Positions 15,637 to 24,033 of a DNA stretch of 64,000 nt are shown in pieces. Position 1 is the first letter of the stretch; each line of letters opens with the position of its first letter. The notes beneath the pieces are model-generated. The model did no database searches, was not told the origin of the DNA, and saw nothing but the letters and a program-made list of their open reading frames with translations. Both the position numbers and the translations under genes were made by a program. Source of the stretch: an uncultured Bacteroidota bacterium (GTDB taxonomy: Bacteria; Bacteroidota; Bacteroidia; Bacteroidales; 4484-276); contig CAJATL010000374.1 in NCBI GenBank assembly GCA_903944895.1, positions 1 to 64,000 of the forward strand, given 5' to 3'.

Positions 15637-16566
15637 ATGAAAATTGCCAACAACATTACCGACCTGATCGGGAATACACCGCTGATCAGATTAAACACAT
15701 TCAGCAACAAATCCGGGGCAACGCTTCTTGCCAAGCTGGAATATCAGAATCCGGGAGGCTCGGTGAAGGACAGACTTGCCTGGGCCATGATACGCGATGC
15801 CGAAATTCAGGGAAAAATATCCCGGGACACCATAATTATAGAGCCAACCAGCGGCAACACCGGGATTGGCCTGGCCATGGTTTGTGCGGCAAGAGGCTAC
15901 AAACTTATCGTTACCATGCCCGAAAATGCCTCGCTCGAACGCCGGAAGCTAATCCGGGCCTATGGTGGCGAAGTGATGCTTTCGCCAGCCGAAACAGGAA
16001 TGACCGGCGCTATAAAACTGGCTGTTGAGCTAAGTGCGAAGTACCCGAAAAGTTTTATCCCACAGCAATTTAAAAATTTATCAAATGCCGAAATGCACCG
16101 CCAGACCACCGGACCGGAAATTTGGCGGGACACCGATGGAAAAGTTGATATTTTTGTTGCAGGCGTTGGAACCGGCGGAACGATAACCGGCACAGGCGAA
16201 TATCTTAAATCGAAAAATCCTGGTTTGTATGTTGTGGCCGTTGAGCCCTCAGCTTCGCCTGTAATTTCAGGCGGAAATCCGGGAAAGCATAAAATTGCCG
16301 GGATAGGTGCCGGCTTTGTTCCGGATGTTTTAAACCGGGAAATTATTGATGAAATCGTCACGGTTTCAGATGATGATGCCTTTGAAACAGCCCGCCTGAT
16401 GACAACAAAAGAGGGTGTTTTTGCAGGAATTTCGAGTGGAGCCATTTTGTGGGCGGTCATGCAGGTTGCAAAACGTCCGGAGAACCAGGGGAAAATTATC
16501 GTCCTGATAACCTGCGACACCGGCGAGCGTTATTTAAGCACTTCATTGTATTCGACCGAAGAATAA
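15637..16566 (+). CDS. cysK: Cysteine synthase A (O-acetylserine sulfhydrylase)
   Basis: A 309-aa pyridoxal-phosphate enzyme that converts O-acetylserine and sulfide to cysteine. I chose the ATG at 15637 (MKIANNITDLIGNTPLIRL), the usual family start. PLP lysine K44 lies in GGSVKDRLAW; the substrate loop TSGNTGIG is at 71-78; the phosphate-binding GVGTGGTITG and the C-terminal GISSGAILWA are present. The length is typical. It is followed 137 bp later by cysE, whose product makes the O-acetylserine, so the two form the cysteine synthesis pair. Confidence 0.95.
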   Translation: MKIANNITDLIGNTPLIRLNTFSNKSGATLLAKLEYQNPGGSVKDRLAWAMIRDAEIQGKISRDTIIIEPTSGNTGIGLAMVCAARGYKLIVTMPENASLERRKLIRAYGGEVMLSPAETGMTGAIKLAVELSAKYPKSFIPQQFKNLSNAEMHRQTTGPEIWRDTDGKVDIFVAGVGTGGTITGTGEYLKSKNPGLYVVAVEPSASPVISGGNPGKHKIAGIGAGFVPDVLNREIIDEIVTVSDDDAFETARLMTTKEGVFAGISSGAILWAVMQVAKRPENQGKIIVLITCDTGERYLSTSLYSTEE

Positions 16567-16703
16567 AACCTAACCTTGATAAACCAGAAATAACAAAACT
16601 CAAAACTCAAAACTCAAATGAGTCTAAAATTTAATTTGTTTTTGAGTCGTGGTTGTTGTGATTTCTACCAAAAAACATCAATTTTGAGAATAAGATACAA
16701 AAT
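16567..16703. repeat. cysK-cysE spacer with AAACTCA heptamers
   Basis: Three head-to-tail AAACTCA units lie at about 16596-16618. The reverse complement of the same heptamer is repeated at 27357-27386. No gene or clear promoter was seen. Confidence 0.5.
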
Positions 16704-17630
16704 ATGAACATCGAAAATTCACATTCCGGAACCATCGAGAAAACTATTAACGACCTTTCGCACAGCGAATCATACAAACTGGTTTATATGCCGCTACACG
16801 GGAAGACTATGCCTTCGGTTGCTGTTTTAGGTGAACTTGTTGATAAGCTGAGGGAAGTTATTTTTCCTGGCTATTTCGGGAACGCATCACTCAATAAAGA
16901 CAACTTATCGTATCATATCGGTGTAAATGTCGACATGGCTTACCATTTGCTTTGCGAACAAATTTACCGGGGAATTTGCTTTTCGTGCAGTGGCAACGGC
17001 AGTTTTAACAGTCAGGAATGTCATGAAAATGCTGCCGGAAAAGCAGCACAATTAATTGCCGCCCTGCCTGAAATCCGACGGCTTCTTGCCGCCGATGTAA
17101 GGGCCGCTTATCATGGCGATCCGGCAGCCAACAGCGAAGGCGAAGTGATTTTCAGCTACCCTGCCATCCGGGCACTGACCAACCACCGCATCGCTCATGA
17201 ACTTTACCGGGCCGAAGTTCCGCTTATTCCACGCATCATTTCGGAGATGGCTCATTCCGAAACGGGCATCGACATTCACCCCGGCGCAATGATCGGTGAA
17301 TCCTTTGCAATTGATCATGGAACTGGTGTGGTAATTGGCGAAACCGCTACCATTGGCAATAATGTTAAGCTTTACCAGGGTGTAACTTTAGGAGCGAAAA
17401 GTTTCCCGCTCGACGAAAGCGGGAACCCAATTAAAGGTATTCCACGACATCCGCACGTTGAAGATGATGTGATTATTTATTCGAATGCAACAATTCTCGG
17501 AAGAATCACGATTGGCAAAGGCTCTGTTATCGGAGGCAACATCTGGGTAACCCGCGATGTACCTCCCAATTCAAAAATTGTCCAGCAAAAACCTGTTGAC
17601 AACTCCTTTTCTTTTGGAAGCGGTATTTAG
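16704..17630 (+). CDS. cysE: Serine O-acetyltransferase (EpsC type)
   Basis: A 308-aa enzyme transferring acetyl from acetyl-CoA to serine, the first step of cysteine synthesis. An N-terminal helical domain (to about 185) precedes a left-handed beta-helix of hexapeptide repeats (IDIHPGAMIGESFAIDHG, TGVVIGETATIGNNVKLYQG, VTLGAKS). The catalytic His of HPGA and the DHGTG/GVVIGE segment are intact. The length and N-terminal extension fit the EpsC subgroup. It ends with a charged tail rather than the Ile C-terminal extension used to dock CysK in E. coli, although the last residue is Ile (SGI). It converges with the thioredoxin-like gene across 13 bp. Confidence 0.92.
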   Translation: MNIENSHSGTIEKTINDLSHSESYKLVYMPLHGKTMPSVAVLGELVDKLREVIFPGYFGNASLNKDNLSYHIGVNVDMAYHLLCEQIYRGICFSCSGNGSFNSQECHENAAGKAAQLIAALPEIRRLLAADVRAAYHGDPAANSEGEVIFSYPAIRALTNHRIAHELYRAEVPLIPRIISEMAHSETGIDIHPGAMIGESFAIDHGTGVVIGETATIGNNVKLYQGVTLGAKSFPLDESGNPIKGIPRHPHVEDDVIIYSNATILGRITIGKGSVIGGNIWVTRDVPPNSKIVQQKPVDNSFSFGSGI

Positions 17631-17643
17631 GCAATAAGCTGGT

Positions 17644-17985
17644 CTAAATCTCCTCAGTAAACACCATTTGGTAAACCCGCTCGATGTCGCTGCCGAGTTC
17701 GTTTATCGAAATATATTTACTGTAACGCCGGAACTCTTTTCCCTCGAAAAAGACGATAAGCGTAGGATTTGCAAACACACCAAAATGCCCGGCAATCAGC
17801 GGCTGATGTTCCGAATTGACAAAAACCAGACTGATGCAGCGGAAGTCCTCGCTGATCATCTGTTTTACCTTTGGACGAAGGCTCACACAAGGTGCACAGC
17901 GGTCGCTGTAAAAGTAAGCGATGAGGCCTTTTTCCTTTTCAACCAGATCAACTAAATCGTTGCGGGAGGTGATTTCATTTTCCAT
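17644..17985 (-). CDS. Thioredoxin-family protein
   Basis: A 113-aa protein starting at the ATG at 17985 (MENEITSRNDLVDLVEKEKG). The much longer open frame upstream only translates a TTCCANNN repeat array and is rejected. The thioredoxin fold shows YFYSDRCAPCVSLRPKV with a CAPC active site near residues 30-33, then FVNSEHQPLIAGHFGVFANPTLIVFF containing the cis-Pro loop (NPT). It has no signal peptide, so it is cytosolic; it probably reduces disulfides or handles oxidative stress. Its -7 box is at 18000-18007, directly before the repeat array. Confidence 0.82.
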   Translation of the reverse strand: MENEITSRNDLVDLVEKEKGLIAYFYSDRCAPCVSLRPKVKQMISEDFRCISLVFVNSEHQPLIAGHFGVFANPTLIVFFEGKEFRRYSKYISINELGSDIERVYQMVFTEEI

Positions 17986-17999
17986 AAAAAGATTTTGGG

Positions 18000-18007
18000 C
18001 AAAGGTA
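18000..18007 (-). promoter_or_regulatory. -7 promoter element of the thioredoxin-like gene
   Basis: TACCTTTG on the minus strand, 14 bp upstream of the ATG at 17985, implies a very short leader and supports that start. Confidence 0.55.
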
Positions 18008-18015
18008 GGGGTTTT

Positions 18016-18246
18016 GTGGAAGGATAGAAGATTGGAATATTGGAAACGTGGAAAGATGGAAGGGTGGAAGGGTGGAACCCCGATAGCTATCGGGGCGACA
18101 ATGGAAGAGTGGAATGTTGAGGCGAAAGCCGAAATCCCGCTTCGGCGGGAGAAGATTGGAAGAATGGAAGACTGGAAAAATGGAAGATTGGAAAGATGGA
18201 ATGGTGGAATGGTGGAAAGATGGATTGGTGGAAAAATGGAAAACAG
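18016..18246. repeat. 8-bp NNNTGGAA array interrupted by two palindromes
   Basis: Roughly twenty 8-bp units of the form NNNTGGAA run through the region. A perfect 18-bp palindrome CCCCGATAGCTATCGGGG (18078-18095) and a CCCGC-TTCG-GCGGG hairpin (18136-18149) break it. A shorter array of the same unit lies at 28935-29025. Confidence 0.8.
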
Positions 18247-18614
18247 TAAATACTGAACTCTGTTAGCCATCGTAGGGAAAATTGGATGGGTGAAATGTTG
18301 GAATTAAGTCCTGTTGGTGTTTCAGGATATGTTTAATCACTGGTATCGAGCCAGGAACTATAGAAATGGTTAACCCGAAACTATAGTGTGAGGGTTTTCT
18401 TAGCCTGGTCAAAATCTTATAAAATGGGAATCAAAAACTGCCGGTTTTTGAAGATATCGAAAGAACCGTTAAAGATGATAAGCCGTTATTTATCATTATT
18501 GAAGCACTTTTCGACTTCATTTGTTTTTATTAAATCAGCAATTTCCCACTAGTCACGATTATTCAATACCTGGTATTTCTTTTATCAAATGACACCCACA
18601 AAGGTTTGAAATGG
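18247..18614. other. Intergenic with a hutH-like 5' fragment
   Basis: No gene was found. AAACTG..TTTTTGAAGATATCGAAAGAA at about 18435-18490 resembles the first codons of hutH at 18667-18725 (FEDIERTVKDDKPL against FEDIERIIKEDYKL) and may be a leftover of a partial duplication. The frame is closed by stops on both sides. Confidence 0.35.
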
Positions 18615-18622
18615 TACTTTTG
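18615..18622 (+). promoter_or_regulatory. -7 promoter element of hutH
   Basis: TACTTTTG, 20 bp upstream of the ATG at 18643, matches TAnnTTTG. Confidence 0.6.
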
Positions 18623-18642
18623 CCATCTCAAAAATTTCAAAA

Positions 18643-20166
18643 ATGAAAATACATCAAATCAGTTCGAAACTACTCGATTTTGAAGATATCGAACGAATCA
18701 TCAAAGAAGATTATAAACTCGAACTTTCGGAAGAGGCGGTTGCCAAAATTGTGAAATGCCGCGAATACCTCGACAATAAAATGGCCGGAAATGATGATCC
18801 CATTTATGGGATTAACACCGGTTTCGGAGCGCTGCATGATGTGCAGATTTCGCGTGAAGACCTGAGCAAATTACAGGAAAACCTGGTGATGTCGCATGCC
18901 TGCGGCACCGGTGATGAAGCGCCTCAGGAAATCGTTAAACTGATGATCCTGTTAAAAATCCATGCGCTTTCTTATGGCCACTCCGGCGTTCAGCTTTCGA
19001 CTGTTCAACGCTTAATAGATTTCTTTAATCACGACATTATTCCCGTGGTTTACCAGCTCGGCTCGCTTGGAGCTTCCGGTGACCTGGCTCCATTGGCACA
19101 CATGAGTCTGCCACTGCTCGGCATGGGTGAAGTTTATTTTGAAGGGAAAAAACAGCCAACCTCCGAAGTTTATAAAACGTTGGGCTGGCAGCCGGTTCAA
19201 CTGCTTTCAAAAGAAGGCCTCGCCCTGTTAAACGGGACGCAGTTTATGGGCGCTTACGGGATTTATTTGTGCCTTCATATTTTTAAGCTGTCGCGGCTGG
19301 CAGATATCATCGGCGCCTTGTCGCTGGATGCTTTCGACGGGCGCATCGAGCCTTTCCATGATCTGATCCAGCAAATCCGGCACCACAAAGGCCAGATTAA
19401 AACTGCACGCCGCATCAGGAACATCATCGAAGGCAGCGAACTGATCAACCGTCATAAAATTCATGTGCAGGATCCTTATTCTTTCCGCTGTATCCCGCAG
19501 GTTCACGGGGCTTCCAAAGATTCGATTGATTATGTGGCCTACGTTTTCAGGATGGAGATAAATGCCGTTACCGATAATCCCACCATTTTCCCTGATGAAG
19601 ACCTCATTATTTCGGCAGGGAATTTTCACGGACAACCACTGGCGCTGGCTTTGGATAATCTTTGCATCGCCATGGCCGAACTGGGCAGCATCTCCGAACG
19701 CCGCACCTATCAGCTTCTCGAGGGCAAACGTGGGTTGCCACATTTTTTGGTTGCAAATCCCGGTTTGAATTCCGGTTTTATGATTCCGCAATATACCGCA
19801 GCATCCATCGTAAACCAGAACAAACAACTCTGCACTCCGGCTTCGGTTGATACCATCGAATCGTCGCAGGGGCAGGAAGATCATGTGAGCATGGGGGCGA
19901 ATGCTGCCACCAAAGCTTACCGTGTTCTGCAAAATCTCGAACGCATCCTGGCCATTGAATTATTCAATGCGGCGCAGGCTTTGGACTTCCGCCGTCCGGC
20001 AAAGTCGTCGCTATACATCGAAAACTTTGTGTCAAAATTTCGCGAAAAAGTTAAGTTTATCGAAAACGACAAGGTGATGTATGAGGATATGAAGGCAGCA
20101 GTTTGCTTTTTACAGGAAGTTGATTTTGAATTGCCCGGTGAGGATGTGAAAAAATACATCATGTAA
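18643..20166 (+). CDS. hutH: Histidine ammonia-lyase
   Basis: A 507-aa enzyme converting histidine to urocanate and ammonia, the first step of histidine breakdown. The self-formed MIO cofactor triad Ala-Ser-Gly is at 144-146 (GSLGASGDLAPLAH), and the substrate region YGINTGFG is at 55-62. NGTQFM, QDPYSFRCIPQVHG and SSQGQEDHVSMG are family hallmarks. No hutU, hutI or ftcD lies nearby, so the rest of the pathway is elsewhere, or the protein could be a related aromatic amino acid lyase. It has its own promoter box and a terminator at 20175. Confidence 0.9.
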   Translation: MKIHQISSKLLDFEDIERIIKEDYKLELSEEAVAKIVKCREYLDNKMAGNDDPIYGINTGFGALHDVQISREDLSKLQENLVMSHACGTGDEAPQEIVKLMILLKIHALSYGHSGVQLSTVQRLIDFFNHDIIPVVYQLGSLGASGDLAPLAHMSLPLLGMGEVYFEGKKQPTSEVYKTLGWQPVQLLSKEGLALLNGTQFMGAYGIYLCLHIFKLSRLADIIGALSLDAFDGRIEPFHDLIQQIRHHKGQIKTARRIRNIIEGSELINRHKIHVQDPYSFRCIPQVHGASKDSIDYVAYVFRMEINAVTDNPTIFPDEDLIISAGNFHGQPLALALDNLCIAMAELGSISERRTYQLLEGKRGLPHFLVANPGLNSGFMIPQYTAASIVNQNKQLCTPASVDTIESSQGQEDHVSMGANAATKAYRVLQNLERILAIELFNAAQALDFRRPAKSSLYIENFVSKFREKVKFIENDKVMYEDMKAAVCFLQEVDFELPGEDVKKYIM

Positions 20167-20174
20167 GGCGTCTG

Positions 20175-20208
20175 GGCTTTTTCCGATTTTCAGATCGGAG
20201 CCTTTTTT
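20175..20208 (+). terminator. Terminator of hutH
   Basis: A stem from GGCT and CCGAT pairing with ATCGG and AGCC, followed by six T, lies 9 bp after the stop codon. Confidence 0.7.
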
Positions 20209-20351
20209 CAGACTTTAGAAGAAAACCATTTTCTGCTGTTTTCTCTTTAATTTGACTTTTTTAATTGAGGTTTACACCTCCTAACATCTTGCATATTAAT
20301 ATTTTGTAGATGAATCTAATTTCTTAACTTTTTCTTTTAAACCATTTGATT

Positions 20352-20550
20352 TACTTTCTTTTGTCTTGACACAAAAGAAAGTAACAAAGAAAAAGTCAAG
20401 ACTTTATGAAAATTTCCTGTTTTCTACGGTTTGGCTCAACCACGCGATACAAGCCGCGCCAACACACAGGCCAACCTTTGCTTCTGTATCGCTTCCAAAG
20501 GCCTTCGCTACGAGCCTTCCCTTGAAAACAACGGAAATTTTCATAAGGTC
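20352..20550. repeat. Fold-back element with nested inverted repeats
   Basis: It has two inverted repeats: TACTTTCTTTTGT / ACAAAAGAAAGTA (20352-20364, 20371-20383), and 18-bp arms GACTTTATGAAAATTTCC / GGAAATTTTCATAAGGTC (20400-20417, 20533-20550; one mismatch) enclosing 115 bp of GC-richer sequence. A 63-codon minus-strand frame runs through it but has no gene-like features. It is probably a short non-autonomous repeat of the REP or MITE type. The rest of 20209-20702 is AT-rich with nothing else seen. Confidence 0.6.
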
Positions 20551-20702
20551 TTCCTCAGAATGGATGGTATCCTTTGTTGTTCCAAAGCTTAACAAATAAG
20601 AATTTACAACATTACAAATTAAGTGACAATCAAATTCGCGATACCTTCTTTGAGAAATATATCTATTTGAATTTTCTAAAAAAGTGGAATCATAAATCCG
20701 GA

Positions 20703-21386
20703 CTATACTTTTTCAAGCAATGCTTCAGCAATCTTCAAATCGGAGGAGGTGGTAATTTTTATATTTTCGATGTTGCCTTCAAAAAGATGAACTTCATTTC
20801 CGGCTGCTTCAAAAACTGAGGCATCATCGGTAAATAAAGGGTTGTAAGGTTTTTGATATGCTTTTTTTATAAGATCACCTTTAAATGTTTGGGGAGTTTG
20901 GATCAGGTAAAAATTCCGGCGGTCAACCGGTCGGTTTTGCCCTTCAACAACTTCCCTGAGCGATTCGTTAACTGGAACTGCAGGTATCGCATTGCCGGAT
21001 TCAGCAGCCAGTTCAAAGGACTTGCTGATAGTAGCGTTGCTCACCAAAGGTCTGACTCCGTCATGAATAGCTACAAGCCAGGCATCGTCGATTTTTTCGA
21101 GTCCATTTTTTACCGAATCATACCTTTCGGCACCACCGGCAACAACCTGGTGAGGAATTAAAAACCTGTGCTGTGAACAAAGCAGGTTCCAGGTTTCGAT
21201 ATGTTCGAAAGGCAAAACCAGCACAATATAAATTCTGGGATCAAAACTGAAAAACCTGTGCATGGTATGCATCAAAACAGGTTTCCCTGAAAGTTGCAGA
21301 AATTGCTTTGGAACATCACCGCCCATCCGCTTTCCGCTGCCTCCTGCAACGATTACCACTGCTTTTTGCCTTAAGGTTTTTGTCAT
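20703..21386 (-). CDS. ispD: 2-C-methyl-D-erythritol 4-phosphate cytidylyltransferase
   Basis: A 227-aa enzyme of the non-mevalonate isoprenoid pathway that joins CTP and methylerythritol phosphate. I prefer the ATG at 21386 (MTKTLRQKAVVIVAGG) to a GTG three codons earlier. The nucleotide-binding GGSGKRMGGDVPKQFL, IHDGVRPLVS, VPVNESLREV and YLIQTPQTFKGDL with TDDASVFE are all present. Length is standard. It follows queA on the same strand but a terminator lies between, so it is probably transcribed separately or by readthrough. Confidence 0.93.
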   Translation of the reverse strand: MTKTLRQKAVVIVAGGSGKRMGGDVPKQFLQLSGKPVLMHTMHRFFSFDPRIYIVLVLPFEHIETWNLLCSQHRFLIPHQVVAGGAERYDSVKNGLEKIDDAWLVAIHDGVRPLVSNATISKSFELAAESGNAIPAVPVNESLREVVEGQNRPVDRRNFYLIQTPQTFKGDLIKKAYQKPYNPLFTDDASVFEAAGNEVHLFEGNIENIKITTSSDLKIAEALLEKV

Positions 21387-21402
21387 AACAACCACTTCTT
21401 TA

Positions 21403-21430
21403 AAAGAAAAAAGCTGCTTTTGGCAGCTCT
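21403..21430 (-). terminator. Terminator of queA
   Basis: AGCTGC / GCAGCT (21412-21417, 21423-21428), five-base loop, followed on the minus strand by six T; 26 bp beyond the queA stop and just upstream of ispD. Confidence 0.75.
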
Positions 21431-21455
21431 TAACATATTTCGTTACAAAATAAAA

Positions 21456-22505
21456 TCAAATAATCAACATGGCGTCGCCATAGGAGAAGAAGGTGTATTT
21501 TTCTTTTATAGCTTCTTTGTACGCCTTCATCAGCAGGTCGTAACCGGCAAATGCGGCAACCATCATCATCATGCTCGACATAGGCAGGTGAAGGTTTGTG
21601 ATCATCGAATCGGCAAGGCTGAATTCGTAAGGAGGAAATATAAATTTGTTCGTCCATCCTGTAAAAGGCTTGATTCTTCCCGAAATCGTAAGCGACGATT
21701 CCAAGGCCTTCATCGAAGTTGTTCCCACGGCACAAACCCGGTGTCGGTTATCTTTAGCTTCGTTGACAATCTTAACACAGGCTTCGTTGATGTACAATTC
21801 TTCCGAATCCATTTTATGTTTTGAAAGATCTTCCACTTCGATCTGTCTGAAATTTCCGAGGCCGGCATGCAGCGTAACCTCGGCAAAGTGAACACCAAGA
21901 AGTTCGAGGCGTTTCATCAATTCCCTGCTAAAATGAAGTCCGGCAGTTGGCGCGGCCACAGCACCTTCATGTTTTGCGTAAATTGTCTGATACCAGGCTT
22001 CATCTTCGGGCTGTATTGGGCGTTGGATGGTTTTTGGGAGTGGCGTGGTTCCAAGACTTTGTAAAGTCTTCTTAAACTCTGAATAAGGTCCGTCGTACAA
22101 AAACCGTAAGGTCCTGCCACGGGAGGTAGTATTATCAATAACTTCGGCAACAAGGGCATCGTCATCACCGAAATAGAGTTTGTTTCCAATTCTGATTTTT
22201 CGCGCCGGATCGACCAAAACATCCCATAACCGGGATTCCTGATTCAGTTCACGCAACAGAAAAACTTCAATTTTGGCGCCGGTTTTTTCTTTTGTACCAT
22301 ATAAACGGGCCGGAAAAACCTTTGTGTTGTTGAGGACAAAGGTATCGCCATCATTAAAATACTCCAGAAGATCGGTAAAAATTCTATGTTCGATGGTTCC
22401 TTTTTTGCGGTCTAAAACAATCATTTTGCAATGATCACGGTCGTCAGATGGATGGTGAGCAATCAGCTCTGTTGGTAGATTGAATCTGAATTGAGATAGT
22501 TTCAT
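21456..22505 (-). CDS. queA: tRNA S-adenosylmethionine ribosyltransferase-isomerase
   Basis: A 349-aa enzyme that transfers and rearranges the ribosyl part of SAM onto preQ1 in tRNA to give epoxyqueuosine. Family blocks seen: [23 protein letters not shown] at the N-terminus, [26 protein letters not shown]-type [45 protein letters not shown] and [12 protein letters not shown]. The ATG at 22505 has a -7 box 45 bp upstream. No other queuosine genes lie nearby. Confidence 0.95.
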   Translation of the reverse strand: MKLSQFRFNLPTELIAHHPSDDRDHCKMIVLDRKKGTIEHRIFTDLLEYFNDGDTFVLNNTKVFPARLYGTKEKTGAKIEVFLLRELNQESRLWDVLVDPARKIRIGNKLYFGDDDALVAEVIDNTTSRGRTLRFLYDGPYSEFKKTLQSLGTTPLPKTIQRPIQPEDEAWYQTIYAKHEGAVAAPTAGLHFSRELMKRLELLGVHFAEVTLHAGLGNFRQIEVEDLSKHKMDSEELYINEACVKIVNEAKDNRHRVCAVGTTSMKALESSLTISGRIKPFTGWTNKFIFPPYEFSLADSMITNLHLPMSSMMMMVAAFAGYDLLMKAYKEAIKEKYTFFSYGDAMLII

Positions 22506-22550
22506 AGTTAATTGTTATTCCCAAGTTTTGTTATTTTTTTCAAAGGGATG

Positions 22551-22558
22551 CAAAAGTA
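22551..22558 (-). promoter_or_regulatory. -7 promoter element of queA
   Basis: TACTTTTG on the minus strand, 45 bp upstream of the queA start. Confidence 0.55.
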
Positions 22559-22784
22559 ATTCATTAATAACTCAAAGTCAAGCATTTTCAGGATTTATCA
22601 CAGATTTGTAAATTTTTGTAAGATACACAAAACCTGATTTATCAACAGGAAAAACATTAAATAAATACCTGATTATCTTCATACTAAGGTTAATACATCT
22701 AATATTTTACATTTTTGGCTTACTGCTTTGTTAAAAAGAAATTCTTGCAACCGTCAAAATATTCCTGGCAAACAGCAATGTTAA

Positions 22785-24014
22785 TTATTCATTTGCAAGC
22801 CATCGCATAGGGTCGAGCAGTGTTTTTCCTTTCCAGATTTCGAAATGCAATTCGGTTTTAAAATTTTCGTGGTCGGTGAAAATGGAACCAATTTCTTCTT
22901 TGGTTTTCACTGTTGCACCTTTTTTCACAAAAACCTCATCGAGATTTGAATACACTGTTAAATAATCGCCATGCCTGATGATGACCACATTGTTAAAATT
23001 TGGCACCGAAATTACGCGGGTGACTTCTCCATCAAAAACTGCGCGTGCATTAGCATTTTTTTGGCTGATAATATTGATGCCGTTATTTCTGATCTTAATT
23101 CCCTTCAGGTCGGGATGTTCCTGTTCGCCGAAACCCGACGACACCACACCGCGCTCTGATGGCCACGGAAGGCGTCCCTGATTTAAAGAGAAATTGTTCG
23201 AAACGATTTCTTCGGCAGGCGTTAGATTCAGCTCGGTTTTTGAATTGGCAACACTGCCCGGGACTGAACTGGCAATATCTTCGGTAATAATTTGTTCGAT
23301 CCTGTTTTTGAGTTCGCTGGCCTTTTTTTGATAATTTGCCTGGCTTTTGATTAATTCCTTTTCCTGCTTTTTTAAATTTGCGATGGTTCCCTTTTTCAGC
23401 TCTTTTTCGTATTGCAATTGTTCCGACTCATCGTTTAGTGTAGCCAACAATGCATCGTTTTCGGCGACCTTAATTTCCAGGATTCCAACCTTAATGCTGT
23501 ATTCTTTTGTCGCGGCTTCGATAAGCGCAATCTGCTTTTTGCGATGGCTCGAATATTCGCGATAAAAACTTAAACGCTGATAGGCCTGGTTAAAATCTTC
23601 GGCAGCAAGCACATAAACCATTCGCTGATAAATGTTATCATTCTTGTAGGCTGAATAGACCATCCGGGCATATTCATCTTTTAACAATCCGATTTCGGAG
23701 GATGATTTATCGATTTGTTTCAACATCATAAAAACCGAATCATTCAATATTGCCTGTTCTTTGCGATAATTTTGAAGGAGTTTTTCCCTTTTCGAGATTT
23801 TGTTGTTGAGCAGGGCAAGCTCGCTTAAAGTCGTGTTTTTCGAATTGCGTGTATCTTCGAGCAATCCATTGGTGTACTCGATGGCTTTTTCGAGTTGTTG
23901 CTTTTCGCTCTCAAGTTCATTTTTATGGCTCTGAGCCAAAACCAGATTTTGAAAAACAATACAAAGAAAAGCCGTTATAAAAAATACAACTCTATAAAAT
24001 TTTGGATGCGGCAT
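22785..24014 (-). CDS. EnvC-like murein hydrolase activator (coiled coil + degenerate LytM)
   Basis: A 409-aa exported protein: signal peptide to about residue 28 (FFITAFLCIVFQNLVLAQ), long coiled coil from about 30 to 240 rich in Glu, Lys and Leu, linker, then a LytM/M23 domain at about 295-405 (NANARAVFDGEVTRV, VVIIRHGDYLTVYSNLDEVFVKKGATV, ELHFEIWKG). The first metal ligands of active M23 enzymes are missing (NNGINI in place of HxGxD) and the HxH is ELH, so it probably has no hydrolase activity and instead switches on amidases during cell division, as EnvC does. Last gene of the dut-TPR-DUF4292-envC run, 19 bp after its neighbour. Confidence 0.85.
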   Translation of the reverse strand: MPHPKFYRVVFFITAFLCIVFQNLVLAQSHKNELESEKQQLEKAIEYTNGLLEDTRNSKNTTLSELALLNNKISKREKLLQNYRKEQAILNDSVFMMLKQIDKSSSEIGLLKDEYARMVYSAYKNDNIYQRMVYVLAAEDFNQAYQRLSFYREYSSHRKKQIALIEAATKEYSIKVGILEIKVAENDALLATLNDESEQLQYEKELKKGTIANLKKQEKELIKSQANYQKKASELKNRIEQIITEDIASSVPGSVANSKTELNLTPAEEIVSNNFSLNQGRLPWPSERGVVSSGFGEQEHPDLKGIKIRNNGINIISQKNANARAVFDGEVTRVISVPNFNNVVIIRHGDYLTVYSNLDEVFVKKGATVKTKEEIGSIFTDHENFKTELHFEIWKGKTLLDPMRWLANE

Positions 24015-24033
24015 TGGCCAAAGTTAATATGAA

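Noticed and set aside
17986-18270. 95-residue N-terminal extension of the thioredoxin-like protein
   Set aside because: It translates the TTCCANNN array; a promoter box at 18000 and the natural ATG at 17985 rule it out.
20404-20595. 63-aa frame on the minus strand
   Set aside because: It lies within the fold-back repeat and shows no conserved features; more likely repeat DNA than a gene.
22785-24014. Active M23 endopeptidase
   Set aside because: The HxGxD and HxH zinc ligands are missing, so an activator role is more likely.
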